A stretch of DNA of 42,160 bases from Actinomycetota bacterium (GTDB lineage: Bacteria; Actinomycetota; Actinomycetes; Nanopelagicales; Nanopelagicaceae): assembly GCA_947380835.1 (NCBI GenBank), contig CANCSL010000004.1, positions 1-42,160 on the forward strand, in the 5' to 3' direction. The translations under genes were made by a program, and so were the position numbers. Shown here piece after piece: positions 14,428 through 23,659 of the stretch. Numbering within the stretch: the first letter of the stretch is position 1; every line of letters starts with the position of its first letter. Under the pieces are notes generated by a model. The model saw nothing but the letters and a program-made list of their open reading frames with translations. It made no database searches and was not told where the DNA came from.

Positions 14428-16928
14428 GCAGACGGTGCCTGCTCTGTCAGGTCCCCTGGCGTATCTGGCATCTCTGACTTTGGTACTCCGTTGAAGGTGA
14501 ACTTTTCGGTATCACCATCGGTCTCAACATCGACCAAGGTGATCTCCCCTGGCTTTACATCACCAAAGAGGATCTTCTCGGAGAGTTGATCTTCGATCTC
14601 GCGTTGAATACATCGTCGTAGTGGACGAGCACCAAGTAATGGGTCATAACCTCGCTTTGCCAACAGCGCTTTTGCTGCAGGGGTGAGTTCGATTCCCATA
14701 TCGCGAGCACGGAGTCGCTCATCGAGATTGGCGATCATGAGATCAACAATCTGGACGATTTCGGCTTCGCTGAGTTGATGGAAGACGATGATGTCGTCAA
14801 TACGGTTGAGGAACTCGGGGCGGAAGTGCGTCTTCAGCTCTTCACTGACCTTGCCCTTCATGCGCTCGTAGTTTCCAAGGACGTCAGAAGCATTGTGGAA
14901 ACCGAGTCCCAGTGTCTTGGAGATATCTCTGGTACCGAGGTTGGTGGTCATGATGATGACGGTGTTCTTGAAATCAACTACCCGACCTTGAGCATCGGTG
15001 AGGCGGCCATCTTCCAAGACCTGCAACAGTGAGTTGAAGATATCTGGGTGAGCCTTTTCGATTTCATCGAAGAGAACTACAGAGAATGGCTTGCGCCGAA
15101 CTTTCTCGGTTAGTTGTCCACCTTCGTCGTAACCCACAAATCCTGGAGGTGCTCCGAAGAGGCGTGAGGCGGTGTGCTTCTCGGAGTACTCCGACATATC
15201 CAATTGGATAAGTGCATCGGAATCACCAAAGAGGAAGGCGGCCAAAGTGCGGGAGAGTTCAGTCTTACCGACACCTGAAGGGCCGGCGAAGATGAAAGAT
15301 CCACCTGGACGACGTGGGTCTTTGAGACCGGCGCGTGTGCGGCGAATTGCTTGAGAGAGTGCCTTGATGGCTTGATCTTGACCGATGACACGGCGATGAA
15401 GTTCATCCTCCATGCGCAGCAATCGTGCCGTCTCGGCTTCGGTCAATTTGAAGACTGGAATGCCAGTAGCAGTGGAGAGGACTTCGGCAATGAGTTCTTC
15501 ATCAACCTCGGCCACGACATCGAGGTCGCCTGCCTTCCAGCTCTTTTCACGCTCAGCTTTTTCAGTAATGAGATTCTTTTCGTTATCGCGAAGCGAGGCA
15601 GCGCGTTCAAAGTCTTGAGAATCAATGGCTGATTCCTTCTCTTTGCGTGCCTTGGCGATGCGCTCGTCGAATTCACGAAGCTCTGGTGGAGCGGTCATGC
15701 GACGTATGCGTAGCCGTGATCCAGCCTCATCGATTAAGTCGATTGCCTTGTCCGGCAAGAAACGATCAGAGACATAGCGATCGGCCAGAGTTGCGGCAGA
15801 CACTAATGCTGAATCGGAAATCGAAACCTTGTGATGAGATTCGTAACGGTCACGCAAGCCCTTAAGAATTTCGATGGTGTGCGCCACAGTTGGCTCAGCA
15901 ACTTGAATTGGTTGGAAACGACGCTCTAGCGCCGCATCCTTTTCTAGGTGCTTGCGATATTCATCAAGTGTTGTGGCTCCGATGGTCTGGAGTTCGCCAC
16001 GAGCGAGCATTGGCTTCAAAATGCTGGCGGCATCGATTGCACCTTCAGCTGCGCCTGCTCCAACAAGAGTGTGAATCTCGTCGATGAAGAGAATGATGTC
16101 ACCGCGAGTGCGAATTTCTTTCAAAACTTTCTTGAGTCTTTCTTCGAAATCACCACGGTAACGAGAACCAGCAACCAGCGCGCCGAGATCGAGCGAATAA
16201 AGCTGTTTGTCCTTAAGAGTCTCTGGTACATCGCCCTTAACAATGGCTTGGGCAAGTCCTTCAACGATTGCAGTCTTACCAACGCCAGGTTCACCAATGA
16301 GAACTGGATTGTTCTTGGTGCGGCGAGAGAGAACTTGCATAACGCGTTCGATCTCTTTTTCACGGCCAATAACTGGATCAAGCTTTCCTTCGCGAGCGGC
16401 TTGAGTCAGGTTGCGACCGAATTGATCAAGAACTAAAGATGTCGAGGCGGTTCCTTCGGCAGGACCGTTGGCTGCGACTGCTTCTTTTCCTTGATAGCCC
16501 GAAAGTAATTGAATAACTTGTTGGCGGACGCGATTGAGATCGGCGCCTAACTTTACGAGTACCTGTGCGGCTACGCCTTCACCTTCTCGGATGAGGCCTA
16601 AGAGAATGTGCTCGGTGCCGATGTAGTTGTGGCCGAGTTGTAGCGCCTCGCGAAGTGAAAGTTCGAGAACCTTCTTAGCTCGTGGCGTAAATGGGATATG
16701 CCCGGACGGGGCTTGCTGTCCCTGGCCGATGATTTCTTCGACCTGTGAGCGCACGGCTTCTAGTGAGATGCCAAGAGCTTCTAGCCCTTTGGCGGCGACG
16801 CCTTCACCTTCATGGATGAGTCCCAGAAGGATGTGCTCGGTGCCGATGTAGTTGTGGTTGAGCATGCGAGCTTCCTCTTGGGCCAATACAACAACCCGGC
16901 GAGCTCGATCGGTAAAGCGCTCGAACAT
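14424..16928 (-). CDS. clpC: ATP-dependent Clp protease ATP-binding subunit ClpC
   Basis: ClpC is the AAA+ unfoldase that feeds substrates to ClpP. The ATG at 16928 gives 834 residues beginning MFERFTDRARRVVVLAQEEA, the conserved start. It is preceded by a GGAGG Shine-Dalgarno at good spacing. The open frame reaches upstream to 17027, but that part does not resemble the family. The protein has two N-domain repeats (1-145), then the first AAA module with Walker A GEPGVGKT (about 212-219). A UVR/middle domain follows (about 425-460), then the second AAA module with GPSGVGKT and the C-terminal D2 small domain. It is separated from the upstream gene by 152 nt, the largest gap in the window, so it probably has its own promoter. 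Confidence 0.97.
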   Translation of the reverse strand: MFERFTDRARRVVVLAQEEARMLNHNYIGTEHILLGLIHEGEGVAAKGLEALGISLEAVRSQVEEIIGQGQQAPSGHIPFTPRAKKVLELSLREALQLGHNYIGTEHILLGLIREGEGVAAQVLVKLGADLNRVRQQVIQLLSGYQGKEAVAANGPAEGTASTSLVLDQFGRNLTQAAREGKLDPVIGREKEIERVMQVLSRRTKNNPVLIGEPGVGKTAIVEGLAQAIVKGDVPETLKDKQLYSLDLGALVAGSRYRGDFEERLKKVLKEIRTRGDIILFIDEIHTLVGAGAAEGAIDAASILKPMLARGELQTIGATTLDEYRKHLEKDAALERRFQPIQVAEPTVAHTIEILKGLRDRYESHHKVSISDSALVSAATLADRYVSDRFLPDKAIDLIDEAGSRLRIRRMTAPPELREFDERIAKARKEKESAIDSQDFERAASLRDNEKNLITEKAEREKSWKAGDLDVVAEVDEELIAEVLSTATGIPVFKLTEAETARLLRMEDELHRRVIGQDQAIKALSQAIRRTRAGLKDPRRPGGSFIFAGPSGVGKTELSRTLAAFLFGDSDALIQLDMSEYSEKHTASRLFGAPPGFVGYDEGGQLTEKVRRKPFSVVLFDEIEKAHPDIFNSLLQVLEDGRLTDAQGRVVDFKNTVIIMTTNLGTRDISKTLGLGFHNASDVLGNYERMKGKVSEELKTHFRPEFLNRIDDIIVFHQLSEAEIVQIVDLMIANLDERLRARDMGIELTPAAKALLAKRGYDPLLGARPLRRCIQREIEDQLSEKILFGDVKPGEITLVDVETDGDTEKFTFNGVPKSEMPDTPGDLTEQAPSA

Positions 16929-17080
16929 TGGTGAGCCTCCTTCTTCTTTCCTTGGGTTAAGCCTAATGCGAGCAGGGTTATGGCTGTAGCCTGAAAAACC
17001 CCCGCCCAATACTTCACTTAACCCCACAAATGAGTTAGTTATGCCCGAAATAGGCGAGATTTTGCTGTGAGCAGAAAAAG
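16929..17080 (-). promoter_or_regulatory. clpC upstream region with candidate regulatory repeats
   Basis: This 152-base gap is the longest in the window. It holds an 8-base inverted repeat, GGGTTAAG (16954-16961) and CTTAACCC (17017-17024). Near the far end is TTTTGCTGTGAGCAGAAAA (17060-17078), a dyad around GCTGTGAGC. That dyad loosely recalls the binding sites of ClgR, the clp-gene activator of actinobacteria, but it lacks the CGC/GCG core. A G-rich stretch followed by five T's on the minus strand has no clear stem. No small ORF or RNA gene was recognised. Confidence 0.35.
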
Positions 17081-17578
17081 CTAGAGAACGAGCAACATTC
17101 GGGTATTGCCCAAGGTGTTGGGCTTAACCGATTCCAGATCCAAGAATTCGGCCATACCTTGGTCGTAGGAGCGGAGCAATTGGGCATAAACCTCTGGCTC
17201 GACCGGGGCGCCTTCAATCTCGGTGAAACCATGGCGGCCAAAGAATTCGGTCTCAAAGGTCAAACAGAAGATGCGCTCGACACCAATTTCCCGAGCCCGG
17301 GAGATCACGCGCTGGACGATGGCATGGCCAATCCCCTGCCCGCGATAATCAGTTTCGACAGCAACTGTTCGAACCTCGGCTAAGTCCTCCCATAAAACGT
17401 GGAGGGCGCCGCAACCGACAACTTTGTCGCCATCTACTGCAACGGTAAATTCTTGGACATCTTCGTACAGTGTCACCGTTTCTTTCGAGAGCAGCCGGCC
17501 CTGACCTGAGTACGCATCGATCAAATGACGTATCTGCTTAATGTCAGCCGTTGTAGCCGGACGAACTTCTACAACCAT
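17081..17578 (-). CDS. Amino-acid N-acetyltransferase (ArgA-like, single GNAT domain)
   Basis: This 165-residue GNAT enzyme probably acts as N-acetylglutamate synthase in the first step of arginine synthesis, like the stand-alone mycobacterial ArgA (Rv2747). The acetyl-CoA motif RGQGIG is at residues 79-84, after the beta-strand AEVRTVAVETDY. The late FFGRHGFTEI segment is typical of this subgroup, and the N-terminus begins VEVRPATTADI. The ATG follows immediately after the lysS stop, with no base between them, so the two are coupled. In mycobacteria lsr2 sits between lysS and clpC; here this gene occupies that place. Acetyl-acceptor specificity is inferred from family resemblance only. Confidence 0.85.
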   Translation of the reverse strand: MVVEVRPATTADIKQIRHLIDAYSGQGRLLSKETVTLYEDVQEFTVAVDGDKVVGCGALHVLWEDLAEVRTVAVETDYRGQGIGHAIVQRVISRAREIGVERIFCLTFETEFFGRHGFTEIEGAPVEPEVYAQLLRSYDQGMAEFLDLESVKPNTLGNTRMLLVL

Positions 17579-19087
17579 TTATTCGTCTGCCTCGGGTTTA
17601 ACCAGAGGGAAAAGGATAGTTTCGCGAATTCCCAACCCAGTGAGCGCCATCAACAAACGGTCCACGCCCATACCCATTCCGCCCATCGGTGGCATGCCGT
17701 ATTCCATAGCTCGCAAGAAATCTTCATCTAGTTGCATAGCTTCAACATCGCCCTTGGCACCAAGTGAGGCTTGTTCGATGAGGCGCTCGCGTTGGATAAC
17801 AGGATCGATGAGTTCGGAATATCCAGTGGCAAGTTCGAATCCCTCGACGTAAAGATCCCATTTTTCTACCAAACCAGGGACGTCGCGATGAGCACGAACC
17901 AATGGTGAAGTATCGATTGGGTAACCCTTAACAAATATCGGTGCGTTTAATTTGCCCTCGGTCACATGTTCAAAAATCTCTTCAGCAAGCTTGCCCGTGA
18001 TCCACTTTGGATCAATCTTCATTCCCAACTTGGTAGCAATTAATTTCAACTCTTCATAACTGGTTTGCGGAGTGACTTCTTCGCCAACACCTTCTGAAAT
18101 TAATTCAAAAAGTGAAGCCTCGCGCCACTTTCCACCTAGGTCCAAGATACGACCGTCCAGATGAGTTACTTGATGCGAACCACAAACCGCCATTGCCGCA
18201 TCTTGAACCAAAGACTGCGTGAGTTCGGCGATGGAATTCCAGTCACCATAAGCTTCGTAACTCTCGATCATCGCAAATTCGGGTGAGTGCGATGAATCGG
18301 CACCTTCATTGCGGAAATTGCGATTAATTTCGAATACTCGCTCGAGACCACCTACGACACAACGCTTGAGGAAGAGTTCGGGTGCGATACGCAGAAAAAG
18401 ATCCATCTGGTACGCATTGCTTTCAGTTTTGAACGGACGGGCAGTAGCGCCACCGTGCATAACCTGCAACATAGGAGTTTCGACTTCAATGAAATCGCGC
18501 TTGGCAAACGAATCTCGCAAGGACTTCATCACAGTAGGTCGCAAACGAGCCATGGTGCGAGCTTCAGGGCGAACGATCAAATCCACATATCGCATACGAA
18601 CGCGGGTTTCTTCAGAAAGTGGTTTGTGTTCAACAGGCAACGGGCGCAATGACTTAGATGCCAACTTCCATTCATTAGCCAAAATTGAAAGTTCGCCACG
18701 CTTTGAAGTAATTACTTCACCAGTCACGCTGACGAGGTCGCCGAGATCGATCTCGGATTTCCAGAGGTCCAAAGCCTCTTGACCGACTTTATCGAGCGAA
18801 AGCATGGCCTGAAGTTCGGTGCCATCGCCTTCGCGCAAGGTAGCAAAACAGAGTTTGCCGGTATCGCGCTTGAAAATGACTCGACCGGCAACGCTTTCAA
18901 TTTCGCCAGTAGCAACATCGATGGCTAAATCTTTGTGCTCTCCGCGGATCTCTTTTAACGACTTAGTACGGGCAACGGCCACTGGGTAAGGCTCTGCGCC
19001 GCGGTCCAATATTGCAGCGCGCTTTTCACGTCGAATGCGAAGCTGCTCGGGCAGGTCGTCGGCCGGGGTCGTTACTGATTCGCTCAT
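17579..19087 (-). CDS. lysS: Lysyl-tRNA synthetase (class II)
   Basis: This is the class II aminoacyl-tRNA synthetase charging tRNA-Lys. It has 502 residues, standard for the family. An N-terminal OB-fold anticodon-binding domain (about 55-165, VAGRVIFKRDTGKLCFATL) precedes the catalytic core. Motif 1 is around FIEVETPMLQ, motif 2 is FRNEGADSSHSPEF, and motif 3 is GMGMGVDRLLMALTG. It stands alone rather than being fused to an MprF-like domain as in mycobacterial LysX; a separate MprF-like gene lies at 39763. It is 20 nt downstream of coaX, with TAGACT (19098-19103) 10 nt before the ATG as a possible internal promoter. Confidence 0.97.
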   Translation of the reverse strand: MSESVTTPADDLPEQLRIRREKRAAILDRGAEPYPVAVARTKSLKEIRGEHKDLAIDVATGEIESVAGRVIFKRDTGKLCFATLREGDGTELQAMLSLDKVGQEALDLWKSEIDLGDLVSVTGEVITSKRGELSILANEWKLASKSLRPLPVEHKPLSEETRVRMRYVDLIVRPEARTMARLRPTVMKSLRDSFAKRDFIEVETPMLQVMHGGATARPFKTESNAYQMDLFLRIAPELFLKRCVVGGLERVFEINRNFRNEGADSSHSPEFAMIESYEAYGDWNSIAELTQSLVQDAAMAVCGSHQVTHLDGRILDLGGKWREASLFELISEGVGEEVTPQTSYEELKLIATKLGMKIDPKWITGKLAEEIFEHVTEGKLNAPIFVKGYPIDTSPLVRAHRDVPGLVEKWDLYVEGFELATGYSELIDPVIQRERLIEQASLGAKGDVEAMQLDEDFLRAMEYGMPPMGGMGMGVDRLLMALTGLGIRETILFPLVKPEADE

Positions 19088-19107
19088 AAGGGGTGCAAGT
19101 CTACCGT

Positions 19108-19884
19108 TTAGGAATTACGCTCATGAACTAATCGCAGTCCAATTAAAGTGAGATCGGGTTCGTGATAGTCAATAGTCTCGCTGATACCAAGAACCAAGGT
19201 TGCCAGTCCGCCGGTTGCAATTACTGTGGTTGATTCAGTTCCTGGGTACAGCGTCTCTAGCTCGTCGATAATCCGGTTTACTAAACCATCGACCTGGCCG
19301 GCAAAGCCGAAGATAGTTCCAGATTGCAAGGCTTCGACGGTGTTCTTCCCAATGACCGACTTGGGCCGCACCAGCTCCACTTTTCGCAGTTGAGCCGCGC
19401 GCGCAGCCAATGCATCAACAGAGATTTCAATTCCCGGAGCAAGCGCACCGCCCAAAAATTCACCTTTGGGTGAAACGACATCAAGGTTTGTTGAAGTTCC
19501 GAAATCAACGACGATGCTGGGCCCGGCCGATCCGTAGAGAGTATGAGCCGCCAAGGTATTTACAATCCGATCGGCTCCAATTTCCTTTGGGTTATCCACT
19601 AATAATGGCACCCCCGTTTTAACCCCTGGTTCGACGATTGTTGTTGGGATATGTGCAAAATAGTTTTTGATCATTCCTCGAATTTCACGCAGGGAAGCCG
19701 GGACGGTAGAACAGACCGCCAATCCCGTAAGGTCATAACCTTCGATTAGAGATCGGTATTGCAACCACAATTCATCGGATGTATCCCGCGGATCAGTCTT
19801 CACCCGCCAGGAGTGCACCATCTTTTCGCCCTCAAACACTCCCAACACCGTGTTTGTGTTTCCTACGTCAACAGTCAACAACAT
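19108..19884 (-). CDS. coaX: Type III pantothenate kinase
   Basis: CoaX catalyses the first committed step of CoA synthesis, phosphorylating pantothenate. The 258-residue protein has the ASKHA-fold signatures LLTVDVGNTNTVLGVFEG at the N-terminus, the IGADRIVN motif near residue 100, and VDFGTSTNLDVV as the second phosphate-binding element. The late GGLATLVL segment is also typical. Its presence with panC in the same run links pantothenate synthesis and use. It starts 2 nt after the nadC stop, so it is part of the long minus-strand vitamin operon. Confidence 0.96.
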   Translation of the reverse strand: MLLTVDVGNTNTVLGVFEGEKMVHSWRVKTDPRDTSDELWLQYRSLIEGYDLTGLAVCSTVPASLREIRGMIKNYFAHIPTTIVEPGVKTGVPLLVDNPKEIGADRIVNTLAAHTLYGSAGPSIVVDFGTSTNLDVVSPKGEFLGGALAPGIEISVDALAARAAQLRKVELVRPKSVIGKNTVEALQSGTIFGFAGQVDGLVNRIIDELETLYPGTESTTVIATGGLATLVLGISETIDYHEPDLTLIGLRLVHERNS

Positions 19885-19886
19885 TG

Positions 19887-20768
19887 TTACACCGCCTTAA
19901 AATCTAGACCGATATCCAGCACTGGGGCTGAATGAGTAAGAGCGCCGACGGCCAAATAGTCGACGCCAGTTGATGCGTAAGCGTGGGCATTTTCTAGGGT
20001 TAGACCACCCGACGCTTCTAATTTGGTCTTGCCTTTCACCATTTCAACAGCGGCTCGACATTGCTCGAGCGACATATTGTCCAAAAGAACGAGATCAGCA
20101 CCAGCGGCGACGACATCACGAAGTTGTTCTAGCCGATCTACTTCGACTTCGACCTCAATGTTCGGATATTTCGAACGCACTGCGGCGAATGCTTGGGTGA
20201 CCCCGCCCGCAGCAAAAATGTGATTGTCTTTAATCAAAGCGGCATCCGATAGCGACATTCGATGATTGGTGCCTCCACCCATGCGTACCGCAAACTTCTC
20301 GAGTTCGCGATGTAATGGGGTGGTCTTGCGTGTATCCCGAATTTCGACAGGCAAGCCTTTAACATCATTAACCCAACGTCTGGTCAAAGTGGCAATTCCA
20401 CTGAGACGGCCAATGAAGTTAAGAGCAGCACGTTCAGCTAAAAGTAATTGCCGAGTATTTCCTTGTGTCCAGATTAAGACTTCTCCAGGTTCTATGTGGT
20501 CACCTTCAGAGACTTGGATCTTGTAATCAGAAATTCCGCGGACTTCCAAAACAGCGGCCGCGATGCACAGACCAGCAACTGTGCCGGTTTTACGAGCACG
20601 AAATTCAGCGATAGAAACTTGATCAGAAGGGATAGTGGCGATCGAAGTAACGTCTTCACCACCTGCAAGATCTTCGGCGATGGTGCGTTCGACCATATCG
20701 GCCACGTAAATGGGATCAAGCTGGAGATCAGAGAGCCGATCTGCGAGCTGTGCTGAAAGCTTCATCAC
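19887..20768 (-). CDS. nadC: Nicotinate-nucleotide pyrophosphorylase (carboxylating)
   Basis: NadC converts quinolinate and PRPP to nicotinate mononucleotide with loss of CO2. The 293 residues carry the family signatures: the N-terminal AEDLAGGEDVTS segment, RLSGIATLTRRWV, the quinolinate-binding RDTRKTTPLHRELEKFAVRM, and GGGTNHRMSLSDAALIKDNH. The late LEASGGLTLENAHAYASTGVD stretch supplies the PRPP-binding glycine loop. The start overlaps the nadB stop by 4 bases, giving direct coupling of successive pathway steps. No nadA (quinolinate synthase) gene is in the window. Confidence 0.97.
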   Translation of the reverse strand: MMKLSAQLADRLSDLQLDPIYVADMVERTIAEDLAGGEDVTSIATIPSDQVSIAEFRARKTGTVAGLCIAAAVLEVRGISDYKIQVSEGDHIEPGEVLIWTQGNTRQLLLAERAALNFIGRLSGIATLTRRWVNDVKGLPVEIRDTRKTTPLHRELEKFAVRMGGGTNHRMSLSDAALIKDNHIFAAGGVTQAFAAVRSKYPNIEVEVEVDRLEQLRDVVAAGADLVLLDNMSLEQCRAAVEMVKGKTKLEASGGLTLENAHAYASTGVDYLAVGALTHSAPVLDIGLDFKAV

Positions 20769-22372
20769 CTAACCTCTTCTGTATACGAGTGCCAATTTCC
20801 GGCTTTATCCAAAGTCTGAATTATGCGTTTGTGCCACTGATCTGAAGTGTCCGGAAAATCAGTACGCCAATGAGAACCACGTGATTCGGTACGAGCTAAC
20901 GCCGCCTTAACTATGGCAGTAGCTAGGAGATAGAGATTGGACGCTTCCCATGCCTCTAGCGTCGGCTCTACCGTGGTGTATTCAGAAAGTTGCTGAAGCA
21001 CCGAAAGTGTTTCCTTGAGTGAAATCTCCGAACGCATGACGCCAGCGCCTTGACTCATCGCAAGCTGCAATGGAAGTTCAATCGTGGGGCTTAATAGAAA
21101 ATCTATTCCTTGGTCTTCACTTGGTTGTGACTGTGCTGGGATGTGCGCCACGATGTGAGCCGAAATACGCGCGCCGAAAACTAAACCTTCCAGCAATGAA
21201 TTCGAAGCCAGGCGATTGGCACCATGGGCGCCAGTACAAGCAGTTTCACCACATGCATAGAGTCCCGGCACAGAAGTTTGGCCATTGAGATCGACGAGAA
21301 CACCACCAGATGCATAGTGGGATGCAGGAGAAACTGGAATTAATTGTGAAGTTGGATCAATACCGTTTGCTTTGCATGAGGTATAGATCGTGGGAAAACG
21401 TTCGCGGAAATCTTTAATAGCGGTGGCATCGAGCCAGACATGTTGCGAACCTGACTCTTTAATTTGAGCAAAAATTTCCTTCGCAACAATGTCGCGCGGA
21501 GCAAGTTCGGCAAGGGGATGCTTATCTACCATGAATCGTTCGCCGCGATGATTCAATAACAATGCACCTTCACCACGAACAGCTTCGCTGATCAGTGGCT
21601 GCTGTCCACCAGTGCTGGAATCGCGCCACAAAACCGTGGGATGAAATTGGATAAATTCGACATCTGCTACCGCAGCGCCTGCACGTAGCGACAAGGCAAC
21701 ACCGTCTCCAGTGGACACTGATGGATTAGTAGTTTGCGAATACACCTGTCCCAGTCCGCCAGTTGCGATTACAACCGCACGAGCAAGGGCTCTCCCCACG
21801 CCATCTCGGCTACCGGCTCCGATCACGTGAAGAGTGACGCCACATACAGATCCCGCTTCGCTGAGAAGCGCATCGATAGCCAAGGCATGCTCAATCACTT
21901 CAATTCCAGCATCGTTTTGAACCGCGGCAAGTAGCGCACGCGATACTTCAGCACCCGTTGCATCTCCACCAGCATGAAGAATTCGGTTGCGTAAATGCCC
22001 GCCTTCGCGCGTCAGAGCAATTTCACCGGTTTCAGATTTATCAAACACAGCGCCGCGAGCAATCAGCTTTCGCACCGCCTCGGGACCTTCGCTCACTAAA
22101 ACATCAACCGCTTCGGTGTCACACAAACCTGCACCAGCAATAAGAGTGTCTTTTTTATGCTGACCCGGAGTATCACCAGGGCCAAGTGCGGCGGCGATCC
22201 CACCTTGCGCCCACTTGGTTGAACCTTCATCGATATGGGATTTCGTAACAAGTAGAACTGATAGCCCGCCGGCTCGGAGATTGAGCGCTGTGGTTAAACC
22301 GGCCACTCCTGAACCAATGACGATGACATCTGCCTGAACGGTCCAGCCTGGAGCACCAGCTCGTAGTTTCAT
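20765..22372 (-). CDS. nadB: L-aspartate oxidase
   Basis: NadB oxidises L-aspartate to iminoaspartate at the start of NAD synthesis, using FAD. The ATG at 22372 gives 535 residues. A longer frame reaches 22426, but it lies inside panC. The choice of 22372 is supported by the ATGA overlap with the panC stop and by FAD-binding VIVIGSGVAGLTTAL beginning near residue 17. Other signatures are STKWAQGGIAAALG, the substrate-loop EFIQFHPTVLW, and GETACTGAHGANRLASNSLL. A C-terminal helical domain closes the protein. It is transcribed between panC and nadC. Confidence 0.96.
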   Translation of the reverse strand: MKLRAGAPGWTVQADVIVIGSGVAGLTTALNLRAGGLSVLLVTKSHIDEGSTKWAQGGIAAALGPGDTPGQHKKDTLIAGAGLCDTEAVDVLVSEGPEAVRKLIARGAVFDKSETGEIALTREGGHLRNRILHAGGDATGAEVSRALLAAVQNDAGIEVIEHALAIDALLSEAGSVCGVTLHVIGAGSRDGVGRALARAVVIATGGLGQVYSQTTNPSVSTGDGVALSLRAGAAVADVEFIQFHPTVLWRDSSTGGQQPLISEAVRGEGALLLNHRGERFMVDKHPLAELAPRDIVAKEIFAQIKESGSQHVWLDATAIKDFRERFPTIYTSCKANGIDPTSQLIPVSPASHYASGGVLVDLNGQTSVPGLYACGETACTGAHGANRLASNSLLEGLVFGARISAHIVAHIPAQSQPSEDQGIDFLLSPTIELPLQLAMSQGAGVMRSEISLKETLSVLQQLSEYTTVEPTLEAWEASNLYLLATAIVKAALARTESRGSHWRTDFPDTSDQWHKRIIQTLDKAGNWHSYTEEVR

Positions 22373-23160
22373 AAGGAGACCCGACTCATCGCCATATTGT
22401 CGAGCAAACGGACGCCATTTATCCAACCGGCAACGATCGCTCGGTTATTGGTCTCTATGGAGTCCGCGGGTAGGAAAGTAGCCTCGTCGATAATCTCGGC
22501 GTAGTCGACCGTAAAGAGCGGTTCATTCGACAAGGCGTCGGTAAGTGTCGTTCGAGCCAAGGCTAAATCTTGAAGTGCTGTTGCTTTGCTCAACCCTTGG
22601 GAGATAACAATTGCCGCTTTGCGACCTTCAGGACTCAATCGAACATTGCGAGAGGACATGGCCAATCCGTCAGATTCGCGAATAATCGGCGCACTCACGA
22701 TCTCGATCGGAAGATTGAATCTAGTGATCATAGATTTCACCAAGAAGAGTTGTTGAAAATCTTTCTCGCCAAAAATTGCCCAACGGGGGGCGGTTAATTC
22801 AAAGAGTCGCTTCACCACAGTCAACATGCCATCGAAATGGCCCGTTCGAGCGGCGCCTTCAAAAAACTTTCCAATTTCACCCGAGTCAACTAGATCGACC
22901 TTCTCTGGATAAATCTCATCCACCGTCGGCAGCCAAACCTGAGTCGCACCCGCAGCCAAGGCAATCGCCTTATCGCTCTCTGGGGTTCGCGGATACTTTG
23001 CTAAATCATCAACGTTTTCAAATTGAAGTGGATTTACGAAAATGCTCACGAGAACTTCATCAGTAAGAGTTCGCGCCAATTTAATGAGAGATTCGTGACC
23101 AGCGTGAAGGGCGCCCATGGTTGGAACAAAGGCGGTGGTTGGTTGCTTCAACACAGTCAT
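22369..23160 (-). CDS. panC: Pantothenate synthetase
   Basis: PanC joins pantoate and beta-alanine using ATP. The 263-residue protein begins close to the ATP-binding motif PTMGALHAGH (H19, H22). It contains IFGEKDFQQLFLV and the late SSRNVRLSPEGR motif. A Shine-Dalgarno (AAGGA) is 8 nt before the ATG at 23160, and TATAAG in the 46-base gap upstream could be an internal -10. The stop overlaps the nadB start by 4 bases. No panB or panD gene is visible in the window; in mycobacteria panD is the neighbour of panC. Confidence 0.96.
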   Translation of the reverse strand: MTVLKQPTTAFVPTMGALHAGHESLIKLARTLTDEVLVSIFVNPLQFENVDDLAKYPRTPESDKAIALAAGATQVWLPTVDEIYPEKVDLVDSGEIGKFFEGAARTGHFDGMLTVVKRLFELTAPRWAIFGEKDFQQLFLVKSMITRFNLPIEIVSAPIIRESDGLAMSSRNVRLSPEGRKAAIVISQGLSKATALQDLALARTTLTDALSNEPLFTVDYAEIIDEATFLPADSIETNNRAIVAGWINGVRLLDNMAMSRVSL

Positions 23161-23206
23161 GCTCCAGTCCTTCTTGAGGGGGTACCGGGCTCTTCGTGCT
23201 CTTATA

Positions 23207-23659
23207 TTAGTCGCTGTTCAACCCTGCTAATAAGTCGGAAATCCTGCCTTTGCCTGGGATGTAACCATCCGGATCGATCTCTAGCCAGGGAGCCAAAACG
23301 AATGCCCGCTCATGAGCCCTGGGATGAGGGATGTGGAGCTCTTCGCTATCAATAAATAAGTCCCCAGCAACGATGAGATCAAGGTCCAAAGTTCGTGGCC
23401 CCCACTTCACATCGCGGATTCGGCCCAACCTAGATTCGATCTGTAATAAAAGTTGGAGTAACTCTTCGGGCTGTCGGTCGCAATCGCCGATAAGTACCGC
23501 ATTGAGGTAGTCCGGCTGCGCTGGTCCGCCTACTGGGTCGGTCTCGATAAAAGTGGAGATGGCATCAATTCGAATGACTTCGCTGAGTTCGGCTTCAGCG
23601 CGATTGAGATTTTCTTCTCGGTCGCCCAAGTTTGATCCTAGAGCAATGACAACTTTCAT
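23207..23659 (-). CDS. folK: 2-amino-4-hydroxy-6-hydroxymethyldihydropteridine diphosphokinase
   Basis: FolK transfers pyrophosphate to 6-hydroxymethyl-dihydropterin in folate synthesis. The 150-residue protein has the N-terminal ALGSNLGDREENL motif, pterin- and ATP-contacting ESRLGRIRDVKWGPRTLDLDL with the metal-binding D-x-D, and the C-terminal IPHPRAHERAFVLAPWLEI. All are hallmarks of the family. The start overlaps the folB stop by 4 bases. Confidence 0.96.
   Translation of the reverse strand: MKVVIALGSNLGDREENLNRAEAELSEVIRIDAISTFIETDPVGGPAQPDYLNAVLIGDCDRQPEELLQLLLQIESRLGRIRDVKWGPRTLDLDLIVAGDLFIDSEELHIPHPRAHERAFVLAPWLEIDPDGYIPGKGRISDLLAGLNSD

Noticed and set aside
16929..17027. N-terminal extension of the clpC frame
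   Set aside because: The ATG at 16928 has a GGAGG site and begins the conserved ClpC N-terminus; the upstream part is intergenic.
22373..22426. N-terminal extension of nadB
   Set aside because: It lies inside panC; the ATG at 22372 overlaps the panC stop in the usual ATGA form.
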